Of a stretch of DNA of 64,000 nucleotides, positions 1 to 9,916 are shown one piece after another. This DNA comes from Octadecabacter sp. SW4 (GTDB taxonomy: Bacteria; Pseudomonadota; Alphaproteobacteria; Rhodobacterales; Rhodobacteraceae): positions 2,734,922 through 2,798,921 of the forward strand of contig NZ_CP042819.1 in the NCBI RefSeq assembly GCF_008065155.1. The letters are read 5' to 3'. The notes beneath the pieces are model-generated. The model saw only the letters and a list, made by a program, of their open reading frames with translations. It had not been told where the DNA came from and did no database searches. The position numbers and the translations under genes were made by a program. The first letter of the stretch is position 1; each line of letters opens with the position of its first letter.

Positions 1-2
1 CT

Positions 3-416
3 GTCGACACCGCCGACGCAATCCAGAACACGCGCCATCGCCTGCCCCACAACCCCAATCTGCGTGAATTTGACTTTGGCGACTGGGATGGGCTGCACCA
101 CAGCGACGTGACCGCCCGCGACCCCGACCTTGTTCGCCGTTTCTGGGAGACCCCGGGCGATCTGGCGGCACCCGGGGGCGAAAGCTGGAACATGGTCGCC
201 GCCCGGGTCAGCGCCGCGATTGACGCGATCATAACGCGAAACCCCCGCCGCGATATCATTGCCGTGGCGCATATCGGCGTGATCATGACGCAGATCCAAC
301 GCGCCAGCGGATGCACCGCCTATCAGGCGATGAGCCACCAAATCGCCAACTTTTCGATCACGGAAATCCAGATGTGGCCCATCAGGGGCATTGCGCGGAT
401 CAATCACTTACCGTGA
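3..416 (+). CDS. Histidine phosphatase family protein (5' end missing)
   Basis: The reading frame is open from the first bases of the window, so the N-terminus with the catalytic RHG motif lies upstream. The visible part carries the family motif LREFDFGDWDGL near its start and the second catalytic histidine region (AVAHIGVIMT) near the middle, as in phosphoglycerate mutase-like phosphatases such as CobC or PhoE relatives. The substrate cannot be told: alpha-ribazole phosphate and small phosphate esters are all possible in this superfamily. It is followed on the same strand by a GST gene. Confidence 0.8.
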   Translation, partial: VDTADAIQNTRHRLPHNPNLREFDFGDWDGLHHSDVTARDPDLVRRFWETPGDLAAPGGESWNMVAARVSAAIDAIITRNPRRDIIAVAHIGVIMTQIQRASGCTAYQAMSHQIANFSITEIQMWPIRGIARINHLP

Positions 417-474
417 TGATCCCGCGCACAAATCACGACTTGGCCGGTAGTGCGCAGCGCCCTAAACTTGGCCC

Positions 475-1164
475 ATGACGTATGAATTATTCCTGGGCAA
501 TCGCCTCTATTTCAGCTGGTCCATCGCGGCCTATTTGATGTTTGAACACTTTGGTCTTGCCGATCAGGTCGCGCTCACCGTGTTTCAACCCCAAGACGAA
601 GCGGACGTCAAACGCCACCTGTCCGGCCTTTCGCCTGCGCGCACCTTGCCGACGATGCGCACGCCCGAAGGTGTGATCGTCTCCGACAGCATGGCCATCG
701 CCGAAGAACTGGCAAGCCGCCATCCCGATATCGCATTCTGGCCCCGCGATCCCGCCGCCCGCGCCGTGGCGCGCACTTTGGCCAACGAAATGCATTCCAG
801 CTTTGGCGGGTTGCGCGGTAACTGGCCGGTGAACCTGCGCCACGCTTATGCGCCCGTCACACCGCCCGTCGAAATTGCCGCGGAACTTGACCGCCTTGAG
901 CAGATCTGGAGCAATGCGCGCGAAGTGACGGGGGCCACTGGCCCGTGGCTTTGCGGCGACTACTGCCTTGCCGATGCGATTTTCGCACCGATGGCGGCAC
1001 GGCTGGCCGCCTATGGGTTTGATACACGATCAATTACCAAATCCTATGTCGCGGCCCATCTTGCCGATCCCGCGTTCCGGAAATGGCGGGCGGACGGCCT
1101 GAAACTTGATCCCGAGATGTCAAAATTCGAGCTGGATTTACCCCAGGCTGACTGGCCCGTCTGA
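475..1164 (+). CDS. Glutathione S-transferase family protein
   Basis: A 229-residue protein with a thioredoxin-like N-terminal domain (residues about 1-80, beginning [18 protein letters not shown]) and an all-helical C-terminal domain (about 90-220). The segment [14 protein letters not shown] is the usual gamma-glutamyl binding loop with the conserved Ser after the cis-Pro region. The family conjugates glutathione to electrophiles or reduces mixed disulfides in the cytoplasm; the substrate is unknown. The ATG start fits family length. Confidence 0.85.
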   Translation: MTYELFLGNRLYFSWSIAAYLMFEHFGLADQVALTVFQPQDEADVKRHLSGLSPARTLPTMRTPEGVIVSDSMAIAEELASRHPDIAFWPRDPAARAVARTLANEMHSSFGGLRGNWPVNLRHAYAPVTPPVEIAAELDRLEQIWSNAREVTGATGPWLCGDYCLADAIFAPMAARLAAYGFDTRSITKSYVAAHLADPAFRKWRADGLKLDPEMSKFELDLPQADWPV

Positions 1165-1231
1165 CCGAACGTTAACCATTCTTAAACGCCTTTCCTGCCA
1201 AACCGTTAACCATAACGGAGGGACGGGATAC

Positions 1232-2745
1232 ATGGTCGCACTGACCTACACGGTAGCTTTTGAGGGGGTCGAGGCGCGACAGGTCGAGGTGCAATGCGCC
1301 ATTTCGCCGGGGATGCCCGCGTTTTCCATCGTCGGACTGCCCGACAAGGCCGTGTCCGAAGCCCGCGAGCGGGTGCGCGCCGCGCTGACGGCAATGGCCA
1401 TCGCCCTGCCGTCAAAACGGATCACGATCAATATGTCGCCCGCCGACCTGCCAAAGGAAGGGTCGCACTACGACTTGCCGATTGCGGTCGCTTTGCTGGC
1501 CGCCCTCGACATCATTCCGCAAGACAAGGCGCAAGAAACACTGGCTTTGGGTGAACTCTCGCTTGATGGCACGTTGGTTTCGGTCGTCGGCGCCCTGCCA
1601 GCCGCAATGGCTGCCGCAAGCGAGGACCGCACCCTGCTTTGTCCACAAACCTGCGGCGCCGAGGCGGCCTGGGTCGGCGCGGCCAATGTCATTGGCGCGC
1701 GGTCGTTGGCAGATGTGGTGCGCCATTTCACCGGCCAATCTGTCATCGCCCCGGCACAACCCGGCGAAGTCACCCGTCCGACCCACGCGCGTGATCTGCG
1801 CGACGTCAAAGGGCAGGAACGCGCGAAACGGGCGCTGGAAATCGCCGCCGCCGGACGGCACCACTTGCTGATGGTCGGTTCTCCCGGCTCGGGAAAATCC
1901 ATGTTGGCGGCGCGCCTTGCGGGGATCCTTCCCCCCTTGATCCGGCCGAGGCCCTGGAAACCTCGATGATCCATTCGCTGTCGGGTCTTTTGGACGAAGG
2001 CGGGATCAGCCGCGAGCGTCCGTTTCGCGAGCCCCATCATACTGCGTCTATGGCCGCGATTGTCGGCGGCGGGCGCGGCGCGAAACCGGGCGAAATCAGT
2101 CTGGCGCACAACGGCGTGCTGTTCATGGATGAATTCCCCGAATTTTCGCGCACCGTTCTAGAGACCCTGCGCCAACCTATCGAAACCGGCGATGTGGTGG
2201 TCGCGCGCGCCAATGCGCATGTGCGCTACCCCTGCAAATTCATGTTGGTTGCGGCAGCAAACCCCTGTAAATGCGGATATTTATCTGATCCGGCCCGCGC
2301 CTGCGCCCGGGTCCCGCAATGCGGTGAAGATTATCTTGGGCGCATTTCGGGCCCGCTGATGGACCGTTTTGATTTGCGGGTCGAAGTGCCGCCCGTGGCC
2401 TTTTCCGATCTTGATCTGCCTGCATGTGGCGATAGTTCCGCAGATGTGGCCGCCCGCGTCACCAGCGCCCGTGATGTCCAGACCGCGCGTTTCACGGGGC
2501 ATGCGAATGTGCGGGTCAATGCCGATATGGAGGGCGCCCTGCTCGAGGAAATTGCCAGCCCCGACAGCGCAGGGCGCGCCTTGCTGACCAAGGTCGCGCA
2601 AAGATTCGGACTGTCGGCGCGCGGCTATCACCGTGTGCTGCGGGTTGCGCGCACGATTGCCGATCTGGACGGGGATGCCGACGTGCGCCAACCCCACGTG
2701 GCCGAAGCCGTAAGCTATCGTTTGGCACTGTCCAGCGAAGTGTGA
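1232..2745 (+). pseudogene. YifB/ComM-family Mg-chelatase-like AAA+ ATPase, frameshifted
   Basis: Two adjacent frames together encode one YifB/ComM protein of about 504 residues, the usual length. The first frame starts at ATG 1232 behind a GGAGGG Shine-Dalgarno and holds the N-terminal Lon-protease-like domain and Walker A (GSPGSGKSM). It runs out of frame after LAGILPPL. The second frame, open by about 1937, continues with [10 protein letters not shown], Walker B (FMDEFPEF) and the C-terminal Mg-chelatase domain. The shift is at the C6 run 1931-1936; one extra C restores the full protein. ComM-type proteins are hexameric helicases acting in branch migration during natural transformation. 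A sequencing indel is as likely as a real mutation. Confidence 0.85.
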
Positions 2746-3611
2746 ATACCCGCTGCAATATCATCCAGGGTCGTGTCAGATTCGGGCAGTTGCCAGCCCG
2801 CAAAAATGGGCCAGACATGGGGTAAATCGTGCGCAACGGTCAGATCGACGTCAACACCCTGCCCCTGCAACCGCGCAGCCATGCGGCGGGCATCGTCCAA
2901 CAGGATTTCCGTGTCTCCAACCCAGATGCGCACAGGCGCTGCGCCCTTGAAATCTGCAAAAACCGGCGATGCGCGCGGATCATCCGCAGGTGCACCGTTC
3001 AGATAGGCATCGCGCCCCTCCACCATACGTTCATGCGGCAACACCGCTTCGCGTTGGGCGTTTTCAGCGATGCTGGGGCTGGCCAAGGTCAAATCCGTCC
3101 AGGGCGACAACGCAAATGTCTGCAACGGCTGGGGCAAGTCCTGCGCACAAATCTGCCCAAGCAGCGAAAGCGCCAACCCGCCACCCGCGCTATCCCCGCC
3201 CAAGATCACCGGACCCTGTTTTGCAAGGGCGCGGTAAATCGCCAGCGCCGCATCCGGCGCAGCAGGAAACGGGTGTTCAGGCGCAAGGGGATAGGCGGGC
3301 ACGATCACGCGGCACCCGCAGCGGCGCGCCAGCCGCCGCGCCAAACCTGCATAGGCCCGCGGGCTGCCGATCAGATAGGCGCCACCGTGAAAATAAAGCA
3401 CCGGCACGGGCGCATCTGCGGGGCCGGTTTCAACCGCGTCAAACCCCGCGATCTGGACCCTGCGCAGCCCGCGCGGCCGCCCATAGATCATCCGCATCTG
3501 GCGCTCGAATTTCTGCCGGGCGCGCGCTACTGGCAATCTGGCGATGCGCCGGATGGCCGGTTTTTCAATCGCCCGCAGATAGCCATTCAAAAAGCGGGCG
3601 CGCAGGCTCAT
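2715..3611 (-). CDS. Alpha/beta hydrolase, hormone-sensitive-lipase (HSL) family
   Basis: A 298-residue hydrolase with the HSL-family oxyanion motif HGGA (residues 75-78), the nucleophile elbow GDSAGG (Ser141), and Asp and His candidates in GDTEILLDD and HDLPHVWP near the C-terminus. This identifies a carboxylesterase/lipase acting on short-chain esters; there is no signal peptide, so it is cytoplasmic. It lies convergent to the yifB remnant and overlaps its 3' end by 31 bp. Its start overlaps the stop of gshB by 4 bp, so it is probably the last gene of a gshB-led transcript. Confidence 0.88.
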   Translation of the reverse strand: MSLRARFLNGYLRAIEKPAIRRIARLPVARARQKFERQMRMIYGRPRGLRRVQIAGFDAVETGPADAPVPVLYFHGGAYLIGSPRAYAGLARRLARRCGCRVIVPAYPLAPEHPFPAAPDAALAIYRALAKQGPVILGGDSAGGGLALSLLGQICAQDLPQPLQTFALSPWTDLTLASPSIAENAQREAVLPHERMVEGRDAYLNGAPADDPRASPVFADFKGAAPVRIWVGDTEILLDDARRMAARLQGQGVDVDLTVAHDLPHVWPIFAGWQLPESDTTLDDIAAGIHTSLDSAKR

Positions 3612-4548
3612 GCACGGCGCCGCTCGATCGCATGCCAGATTTTCTCGGCGATGTTCGTGCCGTCAAACCGCTCAAGCTCCTGAATACCGGTGGGCGAGGT
3701 CACGTTGATTTCAGTCAGCCAGTCGCCAATCACGTCGATCCCGACAAAAACCTGCCCTTTTTCCCGCAAAAGCGGGCCGATACGCGCACAAATCTCAAGG
3801 TCGCGTGCCGTCAACTCCACCTTTTCAGCGCGCCCGCCCACATGCATGTTTGATCGCGTTTCGCCCTTGGCGGGCACGCGGTTGATCGCGCCAACGGCTT
3901 CGCCATCAACCAGAATGACCCTCTTGTCGCCCGCCGAAACAGCGGGCAGAAATTTCTGCGCGATCAGAGGTTCATTATTGATCCCAGTAAACATCTCATG
4001 AAGCGAGGCAAGGTTGCCATCCTCGGCGTGCAGCTTGAACACACCAGCCCCGCCATTGCCATAAAGCGGTTTGAGGATGATATCGCCGTGGCGCGCACGA
4101 AAGGCACGCAGCGTGTCAAGGTCACGGGCCACAGCCGTGGGCGGCGTCAGATCGGGAAAATCGAGAACCAGCAGTTTTTCAGGATAGTTGCGCACCCAGA
4201 ACGGATCGTTCACCACCAATGTGTCGGGGTGAATCCGGTCCAAAAGGTGGGTCGTGGTGATATAGCCCATGTCAAAGGGGGATCCTGGCGCAGCCAGACC
4301 ACATCGAAATCAGCCAGATCCACGTCGGTCGCTTCGCCCAAAGCAAAGTGGTTCCCCTCCTCGCGCTTGACGGTCAGGGGCCAGCCGCGCGCGGTGATCC
4401 GCCCCTCTTGATAGGCAAGCTTGTCGGGCGTGTAGTAAAACAGGGAATGGCCGCGCGCCTGCGCTTCCTCGGCGATGCGAAAGGTGCTGTCAGCGTCGAT
4501 ATTAATCGGCCCGATCGGGTCCATCTGAAACGCTACTTTGAGGGTCAT
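3608..4548 (-). pseudogene. gshB: Glutathione synthase, frameshifted
   Basis: The N-terminal part (start ATG at 4548, protein MTLKVAFQMDPIGPIN) reads through VVWLRQDPP and then leaves frame. The rest resumes one frame over as [18 protein letters not shown] and carries the ATP-grasp domain ([34 protein letters not shown]). Joined, they give a normal GshB of about 312 residues, which ligates glycine to gamma-glutamylcysteine to make glutathione. The break is at the run of five G at 4277-4281 (C5 on the coding strand); a sixth base restores the frame. Glutathione is important in this group and two GST genes lie nearby, so a sequencing error is more likely than true loss. An upstream ATG at 4557 is an alternative start. 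Confidence 0.88.
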
Positions 4549-4616
4549 CGCGGGCATCCTGTGTCACTGTCCCACCTTAGATGGCCCAGCCCAGCTATGG
4601 GCGCAAGACACGCGCG

Positions 4617-4973
4617 CTAGAATTCCTGAAAGGCGTTTTCAAGGATCGCGATCTCGCCGGTCCCATTCACCGTTGCCAGATCAAAGCGCACGTCCGTCAA
4701 CTGCCCACGCGGCTGGGTGCCCAGAAATTCACTCGCCGCCATGCTGATCCGGTCCATCTGGCGGCGCGACAGGCTTTGGGCGGCACGGCCGTGACTGCGG
4801 CTTTTCTTGACCTCGACAAAGATCAGCCCATCGCCGTCCTGCACGATTAAATCAATCTCACCGCCCTTGCCACGCCAGCGGCGCGATACAATGCGGCGGC
4901 CGCGGCGCACATAAACTTGTGCAACGGCGTCTTCGGCACAAAGGCCAGCGTGATAGGATGTTGCCCCGCTCAA
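4617..4973 (-). CDS. YraN family (UPF0102) endonuclease-like protein
   Basis: A 118-residue protein with the UPF0102 signature: an early Glu-containing helix (LCAEDAVAQVY), then GEIDLIVQDGDGLIFVEVKKSR, which matches the Asp and Glu-x-Lys residues of the PD-(D/E)xK nuclease fold. The family is widespread beside rsmI and its cellular role is unproven; a DNA-processing function is an inference from the fold. Its start overlaps the rsmI stop by 4 bp (ATGA), so it is translationally coupled downstream of rsmI. Confidence 0.88.
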   Translation of the reverse strand: MSGATSYHAGLCAEDAVAQVYVRRGRRIVSRRWRGKGGEIDLIVQDGDGLIFVEVKKSRSHGRAAQSLSRRQMDRISMAASEFLGTQPRGQLTDVRFDLATVNGTGEIAILENAFQEF

Positions 4974-5830
4974 CTGTTATCCTCGAGTTTCAGCGCCATT
5001 TGATAGACATCACGGCGTGCCAGCCCAAAGGCCCCCGCCACGGCTGTTGCCGCATCCTTGACGCGCATCGTTTTCATCGCGTCACGCAACGCGTCTTCGA
5101 TTTCGTCCGTGCCGGTTTCGCGGCCTTCGCCACGGTCGACCAGTACCACAACTTCACCGCGCAGCGGCGTATCGCCGATAGCGAGCGACAGTTCGCCAAG
5201 GGTTCCGCGCTGCACTTCTTCAAACTTTTTCGTCAACTCACGACAAACCACAGCCGACCGCCCTGCCCCCAAAGTCTCGCACATGGCCGTTAACAAAGCA
5301 CCAACGCGTTTGGGCGATTCGTAAAACACCAGTGTCGCGCCCACATCAGCCAGCGCGGCCAGTTCGGCGCGCCGTGCAGCCGCCGTGCTTGGCAAGAACC
5401 CGACAAACATGAACCGGTCCGTGGGCAATCCCGATACGGTCAAGGCGGCCAGAACAGCCGAAGGGCCAGGCGCGCCAATTACCTGATATCCTTCGGCAAT
5501 CGCTGCACGTCCTAGGGCAAACCCGGGGTCGGCGACCAGCGGCGTGCCCGCCTCGGACACATAGGCCACGGACTTGCCCGTGCCGATTTCCGCCATCAAG
5601 CGCGCGCGCACATGTTCGCTGCTGTGATCGTGATAGGCGATCAGACGGCGCTGCCCCAAAGGGATGCCGTGAATATCCATCAACTTGCGTGCGGTGCGCG
5701 TGTCTTCGGCGGCTATCACATCGGCACTGGCCAGTATATCCAGACCCCGCAGCGTGATGTCGCGCGCGGCCCCGATTGGCGTGGCGACAAAATACAGACC
5801 GGCAGCGAGTGGCTTGGTTTCAAAAATCAT
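4970..5830 (-). CDS. rsmI: 16S rRNA (cytidine(1402)-2'-O)-methyltransferase
   Basis: A 286-residue protein with the tetrapyrrole-methylase fold characteristic of RsmI: LYFVATPIGAARDITLRGL at the N-terminus, AAEDTRTARKLM, YVSEAGTPLVADPG, GAPGPSAVLAALTVSGLP and FVGFLPS. RsmI 2'-O-methylates C1402 of 16S rRNA in the decoding centre, using S-adenosylmethionine. Length and motif order are normal. It is divergent from the LpoA-like lipoprotein gene, as in many proteobacteria, with about 107 bp between the two starts. Confidence 0.95.
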   Translation of the reverse strand: MIFETKPLAAGLYFVATPIGAARDITLRGLDILASADVIAAEDTRTARKLMDIHGIPLGQRRLIAYHDHSSEHVRARLMAEIGTGKSVAYVSEAGTPLVADPGFALGRAAIAEGYQVIGAPGPSAVLAALTVSGLPTDRFMFVGFLPSTAAARRAELAALADVGATLVFYESPKRVGALLTAMCETLGAGRSAVVCRELTKKFEEVQRGTLGELSLAIGDTPLRGEVVVLVDRGEGRETGTDEIEDALRDAMKTMRVKDAATAVAGAFGLARRDVYQMALKLEDNS

Positions 5831-5937
5831 GACTCGACCCTTGTGCCCTCTGCCTTATTATGGTCCCAGCAAGCGCGGCCATTCAACGGCCCGCCAGCTT
5901 TGCGCACAACGCGCCACCAGAGGGAGTGAGATAGTCC

Positions 5938-7125
5938 ATGTTTACCCGTTTGCCCAGCCTACGTAAGGCCGCCCTGCGCTTGTTTGCCGCCATGTCCCTT
6001 TTGTGGCTTGCGGCCTGTGATCCTACAATGCTTGGCGGCACGCCGGGCAATGGCGGACCAAGCATCAACCCAAGCGCGCCAGTGCAGGTCGCCCTTTTGG
6101 TGCCGGGCGGATCAGGTCAGGCGACCGACAGCTTTCTGGCGCAAAACCTTGAAAACGCAGCACGTATGGCGATTGCCGACCTGAACGGCGTGGCCATTAA
6201 CCTGCGCGTCTACAATACCGCTGGCAACCCGCAGCAGGCCGCGGCGATGGCCGCCCAGGCGATCAACGATGGCGCGCGGATCATCATCGGCCCGCTTTAT
6301 GCCGAGGCCGCGAATGCCGCTGGCCTTGCCGCCGCGCAGTCGGGCGTCAACGTGCTGGCCTTTTCCAACAACACGACAATTGCCGGTGGCAACGTTTTCG
6401 TTCTGGGCGCGACGTTCCGCAACACGGCCGACCGATTGGTTGGTTACTCGACCGCCCAAGGGCTTGACCGCATTCTGATCGCCCATGCCGACGACCTGCA
6501 AGGCAACCTTGGCCGCGATGCGATTGCCGCAGCGGCCCGTGCCAACGGCGCAACTGTGACAGGTGTCCAAAGCTATGCCTTCAGCCAGGACGGCATCTTT
6601 CAGGCCGCTGGTCCAATCGCCGCCGCAGTCAGCACGACCGGCGCCGAAGCCGTGTTCGTCACAGGCGGCGTCAACGCCGATCTGCCCATCCTTGCAACAG
6701 CACTGCCGGATCGGGGGTTCAACCCCGGTGCGACGCCCCTTATCGGTCTGACCCGCTGGAACGCTGCGCCTCAGGCGCTGTCACTGCCGGGCCTGCAGGG
6801 CGGCTATTTCGCGCTGCCTGACCAAGGAATGACCGCGGGTTTCGAAAGCCGCTACACCGCCACCTATGGCGAGGCACCGCACCCGCTGGCGGGTCTGGCC
6901 TATGACGGGATTGCTGCCGTGGGCGCGTTGGTCGCCGATGGCAATCGTGCTGCGCTGACCCGCTCGGCACTGACACAGCGGTCAGGTTTTCAGGGCACAA
7001 GCGGCATCTTCCGTCTGCTTCCAAACGGCACGAACGAGCGCGGCCTTGCGGTCGCACAAATCCGCAATAATCAGGTTGTCATCGTTGACCCAGCCCCCAG
7101 AAGCTTTGGTGGCGCGGGGCTCTGA
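5938..7125 (+). CDS. Penicillin-binding protein activator (LpoA-like lipoprotein)
   Basis: A 395-residue predicted lipoprotein: N-terminal basic stretch, hydrophobic segment and lipobox LAAC with the lipidated Cys at residue 27. The mature part is a type I periplasmic-binding-protein fold similar to branched-chain amino-acid binding proteins and to the C-terminal domain of LpoA (ALLVPGGSGQATDSFLAQNL, AARIIIGPLYAEAANAA-like region, GLAYDGIAAVGAL). Position next to rsmI is typical for LpoA homologues, which stimulate the peptidoglycan synthase PBP1a from the outer membrane. The short alphaproteobacterial form lacks the LpoA N-terminal TPR domain, so the exact partner is an inference. Confidence 0.82.
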   Translation: MFTRLPSLRKAALRLFAAMSLLWLAACDPTMLGGTPGNGGPSINPSAPVQVALLVPGGSGQATDSFLAQNLENAARMAIADLNGVAINLRVYNTAGNPQQAAAMAAQAINDGARIIIGPLYAEAANAAGLAAAQSGVNVLAFSNNTTIAGGNVFVLGATFRNTADRLVGYSTAQGLDRILIAHADDLQGNLGRDAIAAAARANGATVTGVQSYAFSQDGIFQAAGPIAAAVSTTGAEAVFVTGGVNADLPILATALPDRGFNPGATPLIGLTRWNAAPQALSLPGLQGGYFALPDQGMTAGFESRYTATYGEAPHPLAGLAYDGIAAVGALVADGNRAALTRSALTQRSGFQGTSGIFRLLPNGTNERGLAVAQIRNNQVVIVDPAPRSFGGAGL

Positions 7126-9916
7126 CGCCCTTCCCACCCAATCCGATCACATCAGCACAGACCCCGCGACGCCGGACAGTTTTCTCTGTCCGGCGCAGGA
7201 CATCTTCGACGCACCTGCGGTCGAAAGCGCGCTGGTCACGGCCCTGCAAGGCCAGACTGATCCCAAAGTCATTCGTGCCGCCGCCGTTGCTGTTCTCGCG
7301 CAGGCCCAGATGCGCGGGCGCACAGCCATCGCCGATGCTTTTACCAAATCCCCGTTTGCCGCCCGCCCGACGACACGCGCCTATGCATGGCTGACCGATC
7401 AGATCATCACTTCCGCGCTTGGGGTCGCGCTGGACCACCTGCATCCGCTGCCCAATCCGACCGCCGCTGAAAACATCGCCGTGATTGCGGTGGGTGGCTA
7501 TGGGCGCGGCGAAATGGCCCCGCATTCCGATGTCGATCTGCTGTTCCTCACGCCCTACAAGACGACCCCCTGGGCCGAAAGCCTGATTGAATCGCTGCTT
7601 TATATCCTGTGGGATCTCAAGCTGAAGGTCGGCCACGCTACCCGCACCGTCAAAGACTGCCTGCGCCTCGCCCGCGAGGATTACACGATCCGCACCTCGC
7701 TGGTCGAATACCGCTACCTTGAAGGTGATCCCGACCTTGCACAGTCGCTGGCCGATCTGCTGTGGAAGGACCTGTTCAAATCGACCGCCCCCGACTTCAT
7801 CGAGGCCAAGCTGGCCGAGCGCGCCGAGCGACACCGCAAGCAGGGTGGGCAGCGCTATGTCGTCGAACCCAACGTCAAAGAGGGCAAGGGCGGCCTGCGT
7901 GACCTTCAAACGCTTTACTGGATCGGCAAATACGTGAACCACGTGCGCACCGCTGCGGAACTGGTCGATGCGGGCGTATTCACGCAAGACGAATACAATA
8001 CCTTTCACAAGGCCGAGGATTTTCTATGGGCTGTGCGCTGCCACCTGCACCTGATCACGGGGCGCGCGACGGACCAACTCACGTTTGATTTGCAAGTCGA
8101 GGTCGCCGCGCGCATGGGCTACGCCGATCACGGTGGCCGCCGCGCCGTCGAACACTTTATGCAGGACTACTTTCGCCACGCCACTCAGGTGGGCGAAGTG
8201 ACCCGCATCTTTCTGACCGCGCTCGAAACGCATTACATCAAAGCCGAACCGATGCTGACCCGCTTGCTCAAGCGACGCAAAAAGGCGCGCGCGCCCTATG
8301 CCATCGCCCAGAATCGCCTGACTGTTGCCGACGAAACGCTGTTTTTGGCCGACAAGCTGAACATGCTGCGTATCTTCGAGGAAGCCCTGCGCACGGGCAC
8401 CTTGCTGCACCCCGATGCGATGCGCCTGTTGGCGAACAACCTTGATCTGATCGATCGCCAGATGCAGAGCGACAAAGAAGCCAACCATATTTTCCTTGAT
8501 CTGCTGCTGAAACACGGCAACCCCGAACGGGCCCTGCGCCGGATGAACGAATTGGGCGTTCTGGGCGCTTTCATCCCCGAATTCGCAACCATCGTCGCGA
8601 TGATGCAATTCAACATGTATCACCACTACACCGTTGACGAACACACGATCCAGTGCATCAGCCACCTTGCCAAAATTGAACGCGCCGAACTGGACGAGGA
8701 ATTGCCCGTCTCGGCCGCGATCATCAAGAACGGGATCAACCGCAAGGTGCTTTACGTGGCGCTGCTCTTGCATGACATCGGCAAGGGCCGCGACGAAGAC
8801 CATTCCGTGCTGGGTGCGCAAATCGCGCGCAAGGTCGCCCCGCGTCTGGGGCTGAAACGCAAGGAATGTGACACCGTTGAATGGCTGGTGCGCTATCACC
8901 TGCTGATGTCGGATATGGCGCAAAAACGCGATATCGCCGACCCCCGCACCGTGCGTGATTTTGCCAAGGCTGTAAAAACCAAGGAACGGCTTGATCTGCT
9001 GTGCGTGCTTACGGTCTGCGACATTCGCGGCGTCGGCCCCAACACCTGGAACAACTGGAAAGCATCGCTGCTGCGCGCGCTTTACCGCCAAACCAGCCGC
9101 GCCCTTGAAGAAGGGATGGAGGCGCTCAACCGCGAGGAACGGGGCACAGAGGCGAAAAAGAACCTGCGCGCTGCCCTGCCAGATTGGGACGAAAAAGACC
9201 TGCGCACCGAAGTGGCCCGCCATTATCCGCCCTATTGGCAAGGCCTTCATGTCACCGCACACGCCGATTTTGCCAATCTTTTGCGCGGCATCAGTGACGA
9301 TGAAATCCGCCTTGAACTGACCCCCGATCCCGACCGCGACGCCACGCGCGTTTGTTTCGCAATGGCCGATCACCCGGGGATATTCAGCCGGATGTGTGGC
9401 GCGCTCGCGCTGGTCGGGGCCAATATCGTCGATGCGCGCACCTTTACGACCAAGGACGGCTACGCCACCGCCGCCTTCTGGATTCAAGATGCCAATGGCG
9501 CGCCTTATGATCCCACGCGCCTGCCGCGCCTGCGCGCGATGATACAGAAGACCCTGCTGGGCAAGGTGGTAACCGGCGAAGCCATGCGCGATCGCGACAA
9601 GATCAAAAAGCGTGAGCGTGCTTTCAAGGTGCCCACCTCAATCGCCTTTGATAACGAAGGGTCAGAGATTTATACCATCATCGAGGTCGATACCCGCGAC
9701 CGGCCCGGATTGCTGTTCGATCTGACGCGCACATTGGCCAACGCCAACATCTATATCGCCAGTGCGGTGGTCGCGACTTACGGTGAACAGGTGGTCGATA
9801 CCTTCTACGTCAAAGACATGTTCGGGCTGAAATTCCACGCCGAAAGCAAGCAACGCGCGCTGGAAACGAAACTGCGCGAGGCTATCGCACAGGGTGCCGA
9901 AAGGGCGCACGCATGA
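7109..9916 (+). CDS. glnD: [Protein-PII] uridylyltransferase / uridylyl-removing enzyme
   Basis: About 935 residues in the order expected for GlnD: nucleotidyltransferase domain with GGYGRGEMAPHSDVD (about residue 130), the GlnD linker, an HD hydrolase domain with LLLHDIGKGRDEDH (about 550), and two C-terminal ACT domains (about 740 and 855, the latter with DTRDRPGLLFDLTRTL). It uridylylates PII proteins under nitrogen limitation and reverses this when glutamine is high. The frame has no ATG before about residue 70 of the mature region, so a GTG or TTG is used. GTG 7109 was chosen (AGAAG just upstream); the frame is open back to TTG 7046, and every candidate start overlaps the preceding gene. 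Confidence 0.93.
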   Translation: MARGSDALPTQSDHISTDPATPDSFLCPAQDIFDAPAVESALVTALQGQTDPKVIRAAAVAVLAQAQMRGRTAIADAFTKSPFAARPTTRAYAWLTDQIITSALGVALDHLHPLPNPTAAENIAVIAVGGYGRGEMAPHSDVDLLFLTPYKTTPWAESLIESLLYILWDLKLKVGHATRTVKDCLRLAREDYTIRTSLVEYRYLEGDPDLAQSLADLLWKDLFKSTAPDFIEAKLAERAERHRKQGGQRYVVEPNVKEGKGGLRDLQTLYWIGKYVNHVRTAAELVDAGVFTQDEYNTFHKAEDFLWAVRCHLHLITGRATDQLTFDLQVEVAARMGYADHGGRRAVEHFMQDYFRHATQVGEVTRIFLTALETHYIKAEPMLTRLLKRRKKARAPYAIAQNRLTVADETLFLADKLNMLRIFEEALRTGTLLHPDAMRLLANNLDLIDRQMQSDKEANHIFLDLLLKHGNPERALRRMNELGVLGAFIPEFATIVAMMQFNMYHHYTVDEHTIQCISHLAKIERAELDEELPVSAAIIKNGINRKVLYVALLLHDIGKGRDEDHSVLGAQIARKVAPRLGLKRKECDTVEWLVRYHLLMSDMAQKRDIADPRTVRDFAKAVKTKERLDLLCVLTVCDIRGVGPNTWNNWKASLLRALYRQTSRALEEGMEALNREERGTEAKKNLRAALPDWDEKDLRTEVARHYPPYWQGLHVTAHADFANLLRGISDDEIRLELTPDPDRDATRVCFAMADHPGIFSRMCGALALVGANIVDARTFTTKDGYATAAFWIQDANGAPYDPTRLPRLRAMIQKTLLGKVVTGEAMRDRDKIKKRERAFKVPTSIAFDNEGSEIYTIIEVDTRDRPGLLFDLTRTLANANIYIASAVVATYGEQVVDTFYVKDMFGLKFHAESKQRALETKLREAIAQGAERAHA

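Noticed and set aside
8024-9487. Long open frame antisense to glnD
   Set aside because: No motif; the sense strand holds the full GlnD domain set.
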